Notes under the pieces: generated by a model
What the model saw: the letters and a program-made list of their open reading frames with translations, nothing else
The model's database searches: none
What the model was told of the DNA's origin: nothing
Position numbers and translations under genes: made by a program
Source of the DNA: Rhodococcus rhodnii
GTDB taxonomy: Bacteria > Actinomycetota > Actinomycetes > Mycobacteriales > Pseudonocardiaceae
Assembly: GCA_000720375.1 (NCBI GenBank)
Contig: JOAA01000008.1
Span: 62,001-126,000, forward strand
DNA length: 64,000 nt
Reading direction: 5' to 3'
Shown here: positions 34,859 through 41,839 of the stretch, piece after piece
Layout of the letters: each line of letters begins with the position of its first letter
Numbering within the stretch: the first letter of the stretch is position 1

Positions 34859-35992
34859 ATGCCTGCTGGTCGGACGAGACTTCGTCGGCTGCTGGAACAG
34901 ATGCGTGCCGAACCGGACACCGTCGAAGGGGTGACCTCGGCGGCCAGGGCCAAGTCGGCTCTGGTCGCCGCGTTGCCGCAACAGGACGTCCAGCGGCACA
35001 TCGCGGCGCTGATGGCGGCCGTGTCCTCGGCGTACATCGACGGCGTCGAGCTCGGCGACAGCATCCACGTGGCCGACCGGCTCGCTGAGGACCGTGCGCT
35101 GCAGGGCATCCCGTTGGCCTCGCTGCTGGAGGGGTTCCAGGCCGGCAGGCACTACGTGATGACCCAGATCTTCGAGCGGACCGCCAACACGGACGTCGAA
35201 CCGGACGAGGTCTTCGCCTGCCTGATGGAGCTGGACGCACTGGCCAACGAGATGCAGAACCGGCTTGTCCAGGTGTACCGGGAAACCGAGCTGAGCCTGA
35301 CCCGCACGACGCATGCGGTGCGGCTGCAGGCGTTGCGCAGCTTGCTCCACAACGGACCGACGGGCAATGTCGCCGCGGTCGGGCTCGATCCCCGCAAGAA
35401 GTACCACTGCCTGATCGCCGACGTCAGCGCGCCGCGGGAGGCTCGTGCCTTCGAAGCCGCGCTGACGACCACCGATGGCTTGTGCGGCATGGTGGACGGC
35501 TATCTGTGCGCGGTCAGCGGGCGACTGCCCGAGCGGAAGTTCGAGATCTTGCTCGTGGCCGCGCCCGCTGTACCCGCGGCGGACCTGGCCGGCGCGTACC
35601 GCCTGTGTCAGACGGCCCTGGCCTCAGCGCGCCGACGGAATCTGCGAGGTCTGCAGCACCTGACGTCGCTTGCTTTGCCGCTCAGCGTGGACACTCACCC
35701 GGCGTTGGGGCGGATGCTGGCCACGGAACATCTCGTCGGTCTGGACCCGGACGACGAGTTCCACCAGCTGCTCGCCAAGACGGCGCTGGCTTATCTAGAA
35801 CATGGCGGCCGTACCGATCTGGTGGCCGGCGCGCTGCACGTGCACCCGAACACGGTCAAGCACCGACTTCGCCGGATGGCCGAGCTGACGTCGTTCGACC
35901 CGACGCCGAACGGCAACGGTTCGCTCGCGCACTCGCTGCGGTGGTGGTGGGCATTGCAGTCATGGCTTTCGCCGGTAGGAGACAAGCACTAG
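34859..35992 (+). CDS. PucR/CdaR-type transcriptional regulator
   Basis: 377 residues. A helical N-terminal half (residues 1-150) and a GGDEF-like middle part precede the C-terminal PucR helix-turn-helix (about 310-350, ending AGALHVHPNTVKHRLRRMAEL). Regulators of this type often sense metabolites and act as activators. ATG 34859 is five bases after GAGGAGG, which is sequestered in a long hairpin, so its translation may be conditional. Its end overlaps the convergent acetyltransferase by 33 bp. No target can be assigned. Confidence 0.82.
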   Translation: MPAGRTRLRRLLEQMRAEPDTVEGVTSAARAKSALVAALPQQDVQRHIAALMAAVSSAYIDGVELGDSIHVADRLAEDRALQGIPLASLLEGFQAGRHYVMTQIFERTANTDVEPDEVFACLMELDALANEMQNRLVQVYRETELSLTRTTHAVRLQALRSLLHNGPTGNVAAVGLDPRKKYHCLIADVSAPREARAFEAALTTTDGLCGMVDGYLCAVSGRLPERKFEILLVAAPAVPAADLAGAYRLCQTALASARRRNLRGLQHLTSLALPLSVDTHPALGRMLATEHLVGLDPDDEFHQLLAKTALAYLEHGGRTDLVAGALHVHPNTVKHRLRRMAELTSFDPTPNGNGSLAHSLRWWWALQSWLSPVGDKH

Positions 35993-36868
35993 CTCGACCT
36001 GGAATCCCAGGCCGGTGAACATCGCCGCGGAGGCGTGGTTCTCGACGCTCACCACGGCACCAGCCTGCGGCTTGGCCCCGTTCTGGGCGTCCAGCTCGCG
36101 CACCAGGCCCTGGACGACGCGTCTGCCGACTCCGACACAGCGCATGTCGGGTTCGACGGCCACGAAGTCGACATAGTGCTCGGCCTCCTGCGTATAGCCC
36201 GCGGCGAACCCGGCGAGCTTGCCGTCGGCCTGCCTGAGCGCGACCACCGTGTGCTTGCCGTACAACAGCTGGTCGGCAGTGTTGTTGGTGTCCGGGAAAC
36301 AGCGGTCGAACAGCGCCGTGAACTGCGCGTTCATGCTGCCGTCGGACGGTAGTCGCTCGACCGCCTCGGTGTCCTGGGTCAGCATGCACCGCAGGTCGGC
36401 GCCGGTCAAAGTGAATATCCGAGTCGGGGTCTCCCGGTGGAAGCCGTGTCGCTTGGCGAACTCGGCGAGCTCCCGGTGCTCGGTGTGGGCGTAGAGATTC
36501 AGGTCGTGGATGTCTCGCATGTGCGGCAGCCGCAACGCGGCCTCGTAGAGCATGTCGGCAGTTTTGTGCCATGCCTGTGGGGTCGCCGGATGGCCGGTCG
36601 GCACGTCGATGTGCGGCCCGTACAGCCATGCCCTGCCCACTTCAGTGTTCACGTCGGTGCTCAGCACGCCACAGATCGCGCCGCTGGACCTGATGGCCAG
36701 CAGGGCGCCTTCGTGCCACTCGGGTTGGACGCCGGCCAGCTCGTCAGCGATTTCCGCTTCGGTGTACCCGAAGAAACCGATGTGGTGCGCGGGATCGGCC
36801 TGCAGCCGCGCGATGAGCGACACGACGGCCGGCAGATCGGCCCGCGTAGCCGGACGGATCTTAGTCAT
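35960..36868 (-). CDS. GNAT-family N-acetyltransferase
   Basis: 302 residues, long enough for two GNAT modules. The C-terminal one is clearest: YVDFVAVEPDMRCVGVGRRVV carries the acetyl-CoA pyrophosphate loop (RCVGVGRR), then NHASAAMFTGLGFQ. The N-terminal half starts TKIRPATRADLPAVVSLIARL, also GNAT-like but with a degenerate loop. ATG 36868 chosen over an upstream start at 36904. Substrate unknown. Confidence 0.8.
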   Translation of the reverse strand: MTKIRPATRADLPAVVSLIARLQADPAHHIGFFGYTEAEIADELAGVQPEWHEGALLAIRSSGAICGVLSTDVNTEVGRAWLYGPHIDVPTGHPATPQAWHKTADMLYEAALRLPHMRDIHDLNLYAHTEHRELAEFAKRHGFHRETPTRIFTLTGADLRCMLTQDTEAVERLPSDGSMNAQFTALFDRCFPDTNNTADQLLYGKHTVVALRQADGKLAGFAAGYTQEAEHYVDFVAVEPDMRCVGVGRRVVQGLVRELDAQNGAKPQAGAVVSVENHASAAMFTGLGFQVELVLVSYRRKP

Positions 36869-36919
36869 GACTGAAATCCTGAACGCTCGAACGGCTGTGC
36901 GCATCTGGTTTAACGCATA

Positions 36920-38047
36920 TCACCGGATGAACGAGACGTCCGGGTGACGCGGCGACGGTCCGGTCAGCAACGGCTGCGGCCGTCCTTTGAGGTGTTGATC
37001 AAAGAACGCGGTGACGTACGCACGCTGGGCGTCGATCGCCCGTACCGGATCCACGGTGCCGAGGAAGCCGGTGTGATCGCCGCCCAGCTGGGGCAGCAGC
37101 CACTGCGCGTCCGTGTACGTGTAGTGCCTGCCGGTGGGAATGTTCAGGTCCAGCAACCAGCCGGTGGACGCCTGCCAGAACTTCTGCCAGTCCGGTTCGG
37201 ACAAATGAGTGCGCGGCTTTCCGTACAGCGGCGGCAGTTGCGGCGACGAGGCCGCGCCCATGAACATGAACGGCCGGTCGACGCCCAGCTCAGGACGGTT
37301 GTAGCCGAACGAGAACCAGCCGTCCATGTTGATTCCCGCGTCGACCCGGCGGTCCACCTGCATGACACGGGACGCGGTGATCCCACCACCGGAATGACCG
37401 ACCATGCCGACCCGGGACAGGTCGAGCATCTTCAGCCCGGCAAGGCTGTCCAGCACGAACCGGACGTCGTTCTCCCGCGCGTCCATCATCCGCTGCTTGG
37501 CCTTCTCGATCTCGGCCGGATCCTCGCCGGGCAGGTCGAAAGCCTTGTCGGTCTTGACTTCCCCGCCGGGGAACGCGATCGCGGTCTCATAGGTGTGGTC
37601 GACCGTGACCACCGCGTACCCACGGCTGGCCAGTTCTTCGGCCAGGATGGTGCCCATCGTGCGGGAGTTGCCGACGCCAGGCGAGTACAGCACTACCGGG
37701 AAGCGCCCGGGCAAGGCCGGTGCGTTGGTGTAGGCGTGGGTCCGGATGCTCCCCCAATCCGTCCGGACCCCGATCGGCGGCTCGGTCTCGTAGTGCTTGG
37801 CCAACGCGGGCGCCACGTAAGGCGCTTTGCGGCCCAGTGGCAAAGCCGGGTACCACACGCTCGCCATCACTTGCCTGGTCTCGGTGGGAAACCACGGGTC
37901 AGGGCGGCCGTGTTGCACCAGATGCAGCTCGGTCACGCCGACCGGATTTCGTCCCGTGGGCTTGGGCAACTCCAGGGTCGCCGCGTGCGCGGAGACGTTT
38001 CCGCCGAGCATGAACAGGACCACGAGGACAAGCATGATCTTTCGCAT
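36920..38047 (-). CDS. Secreted PAF-acetylhydrolase-like hydrolase, paralog of 7878-8972
   Basis: 375 residues with a signal peptide (MRKIMLVLVVLFMLGGNVSA, cleavage near AHA). The nucleophile elbow is GHSGGG near residue 216, with GGDHTGF near residue 324 as the likely His. It shares with the 7878-8972 protein the blocks VWYPA, FPVVLYSPG, VDHTYETA.FPGG, RRVDAGINMDG and GTVDP, so the two are paralogs. Extracellular ester hydrolysis is expected; the substrate is unknown. Confidence 0.82.
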   Translation of the reverse strand: MRKIMLVLVVLFMLGGNVSAHAATLELPKPTGRNPVGVTELHLVQHGRPDPWFPTETRQVMASVWYPALPLGRKAPYVAPALAKHYETEPPIGVRTDWGSIRTHAYTNAPALPGRFPVVLYSPGVGNSRTMGTILAEELASRGYAVVTVDHTYETAIAFPGGEVKTDKAFDLPGEDPAEIEKAKQRMMDARENDVRFVLDSLAGLKMLDLSRVGMVGHSGGGITASRVMQVDRRVDAGINMDGWFSFGYNRPELGVDRPFMFMGAASSPQLPPLYGKPRTHLSEPDWQKFWQASTGWLLDLNIPTGRHYTYTDAQWLLPQLGGDHTGFLGTVDPVRAIDAQRAYVTAFFDQHLKGRPQPLLTGPSPRHPDVSFIR

Positions 38048-38137
38048 GTACGCAGCCTGCCGGGCTGACAGGCCGCGCACATCAGGCTGCGGATTGTCAG
38101 CCCTGAGGATGACTCATCCCAGCTCAGCCTGCCCCGG

Positions 38138-38260
38138 CGTGTCCACCACTCCAGCACCCCGTGTCCACCAATCAGGCACCATGAAATGCCCGACAGGTGC
38201 CGCAATGGGCATTTCAGTGTGCCGGAGTGTGCATCTCGGTGTGCTGGAGTGGTGGACACG
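38138..38260. repeat. Nested palindromic 123-bp element (MITE/REPIN-like)
   Basis: Outer arms CGTGTCCACCACTCCAGCAC (38138-38157) and its exact complement (38241-38260) are 20 bp and perfect. Inside, TGAAATGCCC (38182-38191) pairs with GGGCATTTCA (38207-38216), and GGCACC (38175-38180) with GGTGCC (38196-38201). The 10-mer GTGTCCACCA occurs twice in direct order (38139 and 38161). It has no coding capacity and fills the gap between two leftward genes. It is either a mobile non-coding repeat or an elaborate terminator. Confidence 0.65.
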
Positions 38261-38265
38261 AACCT

Positions 38266-39156
38266 TCAGGCGGCCAGTAGTTCCGTCAGGGCTGATTTGA
38301 TCTCGTCGTCCGGTTCGATCGCTTGTGGACCTTCCCGGTAACTCGTGATGTTCTTTGGCGACATCTCTTTGATCGACAACGCTGCCAGGATGTCCCCCGC
38401 GGCATCCAGCAGTTCGTCGTCCACTTCGGGTTTCATCAGCACGTCCACGAGACCGCCTGTGGTCGCGGCGATGTGAGCCAGGTACTCGTCGCCTATCGCA
38501 TTGCGGAAGCCCTTGCGCAGCAACCAGTCATTGATCTCGGGAACTGTCGTGCCTTCGAGCCTTTGCACGGCGTGAATGCGACCCCACGAACGCACACGCC
38601 ACGCCAACTCGAAAATCGCCATGTCCCGATCGGACTGTGTCCGGCCCAGTGCGGTAGTGGCGTAGACCGCGAGATCTTCCAGGGATCCCAGCAACAGCAA
38701 CAGTTCCCGATCACGCTCGGCACCGCCGAGACCGATCAGCACGATCCCCGGCACCACGGCATCACGTCGAGTGCCGTGCTGGGCCAGCCATCGGCCGATT
38801 TCTCGGAGACGATCAGGATCGGCGTCCGCCAAGCCCTCGGCGATCCGATCGGCGATCGCCACCCCCATGACGGCTGTCGGCACCAAGTCATGAAGTCGTT
38901 GCACCGCAGGGAGATCCGGTGGTGACTCGACAATCCCGCCGATCACCTCGACCACCTTGGCCGCCACTTCAGCACACCCCTTGCCGACTAAAGGGCGCGT
39001 CTGACCGTCTTCATGCCATAGCTGACATGTGTCCTCTGGTATCGGATATCCGCCGTCCGGCCACGGGCCAGGACCGTGCGCCGCCGCCAAAGCCAGCGCG
39101 TGTGCGAAGAAAGTATGCCTATCGTCGACTGCCCCTGGCAGTCGCCACTGGCTCAT
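38266..39156 (-). CDS. Uncharacterised helical protein linked to patatin
   Basis: 296 residues, soluble and predicted mostly helical, with no signal peptide or recognised motif. The N-terminus has FFAHALALAAAHGPGPWPDG; the middle is rich in leucines and acidic residues like a HEAT-type scaffold. It starts four bases after the patatin-like gene stop, so the two are co-transcribed and probably work together. Its 3' end abuts the palindromic element at 38138-38260. I do not recognise the family. Confidence 0.65.
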   Translation of the reverse strand: MSQWRLPGAVDDRHTFFAHALALAAAHGPGPWPDGGYPIPEDTCQLWHEDGQTRPLVGKGCAEVAAKVVEVIGGIVESPPDLPAVQRLHDLVPTAVMGVAIADRIAEGLADADPDRLREIGRWLAQHGTRRDAVVPGIVLIGLGGAERDRELLLLLGSLEDLAVYATTALGRTQSDRDMAIFELAWRVRSWGRIHAVQRLEGTTVPEINDWLLRKGFRNAIGDEYLAHIAATTGGLVDVLMKPEVDDELLDAAGDILAALSIKEMSPKNITSYREGPQAIEPDDEIKSALTELLAA

Positions 39157-39160
39157 CGGA

Positions 39161-40156
39161 TCATCGGTACACGGTCAGCCGGGGTACGACGTAGACGTCC
39201 TTGCCCTCCAAGGCGACGTGTAACGCGCGATACGCCGAGCGGGCGCCTTGGAGCAAGACGCCGAAGCTGGACTCGTGCCGTCGCACCTCCGGCGTCCCCG
39301 GCATGGGCGCCACGTCGAGCACGGCCGGGTCCGCGTCGGGCCGAAGCCTGCTCCTCGCGAGGTACGGCCGGTCCTCCTCGAGGTACACGCCCAACGCCTC
39401 GATGTACCCCGAGCCCAATCCTGACGCGAGCCGGTCGAGGTACTTCGCGATCATCCGGTTGGACAAGGACTTCTTGCGCTGCGTCGACGTCATCGGCCTG
39501 GTGCTCAACGACAGGATGTGCGTGCAGCCGTCAGCTCGCGCTGTCCGGAACGGGTGCCGTTGCAGCACGGAGCCGTCCACCGCCTGCCTGCCCCGGAACG
39601 GCGTGGTTCCCTTGGTCGCCAACGGTAACCACGCGCTCGCCCGCAACGTCTCCCTGAGGTCGTCGGGTGAGTGGAAGTCGGACACGTCGACCATCTTCAT
39701 CGCGTCGACGTCGGTGACCATCACGTGCAGGCGCTGCGGTGACGTGATCACCTTCTGGTAGGCCAACGGTTTCCTGGCCACGAAGACCTCGTCGAAGAGG
39801 TAGTCCAGGTTCATCGGCGGGCGGCCGCGCAGCATCCGCCCGAAGTCCAAGAACTCCCGCGTAGCCAGGTCGTCGTAGTAAATGGAAAGCGGGAACCACG
39901 TGTCCCGCAGGATGAAGTACGTGCCGTTCATGGCACCGGAAGAACTCGTGTACACCTCGTCGAACGCATCGGAGTACCCGAGTTCCTCAAGCGCGACAAC
40001 CATGCCCGCCGACACGATGCCACGCAGCCCGCCGCCTTCGATGGCGAGACCGACTTTGTACGGATCCTCCCGCCTGCCGGGCAACGAGCGTTTTGCCCGT
40101 CTCGCGTGGAGGATCTGGCGAACCGGATGCTCTTCACTCCAGATCAGACCAGCCAC
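39161..40156 (-). CDS. Patatin-like phospholipase
   Basis: 331 residues of the patatin fold. The oxyanion loop EGGGLRG is at residues 40-46, the nucleophile is in YTSSSGAMNG (Ser72, a degenerate GxSxG), and the catalytic Asp is in AVDGS near residue 194. No signal peptide; likely an intracellular lipid acyl hydrolase. GTG start at 40156. It is divergent from a small acetyltransferase with a 24-bp gap and is followed by a tightly linked unknown gene. Patatins occur in defence and in ordinary lipid turnover; no nucleotide cyclase is nearby. Confidence 0.85.
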   Translation of the reverse strand: MAGLIWSEEHPVRQILHARRAKRSLPGRREDPYKVGLAIEGGGLRGIVSAGMVVALEELGYSDAFDEVYTSSSGAMNGTYFILRDTWFPLSIYYDDLATREFLDFGRMLRGRPPMNLDYLFDEVFVARKPLAYQKVITSPQRLHVMVTDVDAMKMVDVSDFHSPDDLRETLRASAWLPLATKGTTPFRGRQAVDGSVLQRHPFRTARADGCTHILSLSTRPMTSTQRKKSLSNRMIAKYLDRLASGLGSGYIEALGVYLEEDRPYLARSRLRPDADPAVLDVAPMPGTPEVRRHESSFGVLLQGARSAYRALHVALEGKDVYVVPRLTVYR

Positions 40157-40180
40157 ACGGCCAGCGTAAACTCCCCGGCC

Positions 40181-40618
40181 ATGACTGTGCGACCAGCAAA
40201 TGGCGCAGACGCGTCACGAATCGCCGCACTGCTGGCGGAACTCGGCTATCCGGACAACGACCCGGATAGTGTCCACAAGCGACTGGAAAACTGGACGAAC
40301 CACCCACGCAGCACAGTCCTTGTCGCCGAACGCGATGGTTTCGTGGCTGGGGTGATATCCGTGACCGCGATACCACTGCTGGAGCGCGACGGCTGGCAAG
40401 GCAGGATTGTCGCGCTGGTGACCGCGGAATCCGCGCGTGGCAAGGGTATCGGTCGGCAACTCGTCGATGCCGCCGAGGACTTCGCCCGTAAAAACGGTTG
40501 CGGCCGAATGGAAGTGACCAGCTCCAACCGCCGGGATGCCGCACACGCCTTTTACCGCACACTCGGCTACGACAACTGGGCGGATCGCAGCGGCCGCTTC
40601 GTCAAGGACCTGATTTAG
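40181..40618 (+). CDS. GNAT-family N-acetyltransferase
   Basis: 145 residues, single GNAT domain. It starts TVRPANGADASRIAALLAEL; the acetyl-CoA loop is in VTAESARGKGIGRQLVDAA (RGKGIG), then NRRDAAHAFYRTLGY. ATG 40181 is preferred although no Shine-Dalgarno precedes it, because upstream in-frame starts would run into the divergent patatin gene. Substrate unknown. Confidence 0.83.
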   Translation: MTVRPANGADASRIAALLAELGYPDNDPDSVHKRLENWTNHPRSTVLVAERDGFVAGVISVTAIPLLERDGWQGRIVALVTAESARGKGIGRQLVDAAEDFARKNGCGRMEVTSSNRRDAAHAFYRTLGYDNWADRSGRFVKDLI

Positions 40619-40642
40619 CCAGCCACGAGTCTGGCTGGGCTA
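40616..40642 (+). terminator. Hairpin at the end of the acetyltransferase gene
   Basis: TAGCCAGCCA (40616-40625, including the stop codon) pairs with TGGCTGGGCTA (40632-40642) with one bulged base and a six-base loop. No U-run follows, as is common for actinobacterial terminators. Confidence 0.45.
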
Positions 40643-40684
40643 CGCTGCGCGCAGGCCTGTGATGACGCCACGAAAGGACCTCGG

Positions 40685-41839
40685 GTGATCAACGGACACA
40701 CCGCGCCGGGATTCGAGGCGGTCCGCGACGCGTTCGCGGCGAACTTCGAAGCCGGTGCCGAGGTTGGCGCGGCAGTCAGCGTGTATCTGCACGGCCAGCA
40801 AGTCGTCGATCTGTGGGGCGGGATCGCCGACCCTGACACGCAACGGCCTTGGGAACGGGACACGCTCCAGGTCGTCTTCTCCACCACCAAGGCCGCGACA
40901 GCCGCGTGCCTGCTGTTGCTCGTCGAGCGTGGACAGGTGGATCTGGACGCGCCGGTGGCTGACTACTGGCCGGAATTCGCCGCGGAGGGCAAGGAACGGC
41001 TGCCGGTCCGATGGTTGCTGACCCACCAGGCCGGGCTCGTGGCCTTGGACAAGCCGGTGGCACGTGCCGAGGCGTTGTTATGGGACCCGATGGTCGAAGC
41101 GCTTGCCGCACAACGACCTCTCTGGGAGCCGGGAACCAACCACGGCTATCACCCGCTGACCTTCGGCTGGCTCGTCGGCGAGGTGGTCTGCCGGGTTTCC
41201 GGGCGTAGTCTCGGCGCCTTCTTCCGTGACGAGTTCGCCCGGCCCTTGGACCTGGACTTTCACATCGGTGTACCGGAGGCTGACCTGCCCCGCGTCAGCA
41301 GGCTGGTCATGCCACCGCCGAACTTCGACCCGCTTCCCGACGATCTTCCCGAACCGATCCGGGAACTCGCGGAGGCGTTCGCTGATCCGACCTCTTTGAC
41401 CCGACGCGCCTACGCCTGCGTCGAGCCCTCGTTCGACCACAACGATCCGGACGAGCAGGTCGCCGAAATCCCGGCCACCAACGGCATTTGCACCGCACGC
41501 GGTTTGGCCCGGTTCTATGCGGCGCTGATCGGGGACGGCCACCGGATTCTCTCGCCCGAGATCATCCGGCAGGCCACCCTTGAGCACGTCGGCGGCCCCG
41601 ATCTCGTCACCCGCCTGCCGTTCCACGTCGGCCTCGGCTTCGGCCTGCCCACGCCCGACGCCGCCTGGTACTCGCCCAGCGCGTTCGGCTTCTCCGGCCT
41701 CGGCGGCTCACTCGGATACGCCGACCCGGAAACCGGGATCGCCTTCGGCTACGTCATGAACAACGTCCGAAACAGCCCAGCCGCCGACGAACCAGCGGCC
41801 AACCTCATCAAACACGTCAGCCAAGCCGTGCTCGGATAG
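40685..41839 (+). CDS. Class C beta-lactamase-fold serine hydrolase/esterase
   Basis: 384 residues of the beta-lactamase/D-alanyl carboxypeptidase superfamily, closest in feel to EstB-type esterases. The SxxK motif is in FSTTKAA (about residues 66-72) and the Tyr motif is probably in HGYHPLTFGW. The third motif is GFSGLGGS rather than KTG. No signal peptide, so it is cytoplasmic, which argues against a cell-wall or beta-lactamase role. GTG start after AAAGGA. Its end overlaps the convergent SARP gene by 23 bp. Confidence 0.82.
   Translation: MINGHTAPGFEAVRDAFAANFEAGAEVGAAVSVYLHGQQVVDLWGGIADPDTQRPWERDTLQVVFSTTKAATAACLLLLVERGQVDLDAPVADYWPEFAAEGKERLPVRWLLTHQAGLVALDKPVARAEALLWDPMVEALAAQRPLWEPGTNHGYHPLTFGWLVGEVVCRVSGRSLGAFFRDEFARPLDLDFHIGVPEADLPRVSRLVMPPPNFDPLPDDLPEPIRELAEAFADPTSLTRRAYACVEPSFDHNDPDEQVAEIPATNGICTARGLARFYAALIGDGHRILSPEIIRQATLEHVGGPDLVTRLPFHVGLGFGLPTPDAAWYSPSAFGFSGLGGSLGYADPETGIAFGYVMNNVRNSPAADEPAANLIKHVSQAVLG

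Noticed and set aside
38138..38260. CRISPR-like repeats
   Set aside because: Only two copies of a 10-mer in direct order, no regular spacers and no cas genes. The structure is a nested palindrome instead.
39161..40156. Patatin as a CapV effector of a CBASS system
   Set aside because: No CD-NTase cyclase or accessory CBASS gene is in the neighbourhood, so only a generic patatin call is justified.
40685..41839. A true beta-lactamase
   Set aside because: It has the SxxK motif but no signal peptide and no KTG box, and its length and sequence fit the EstB-type esterases better.
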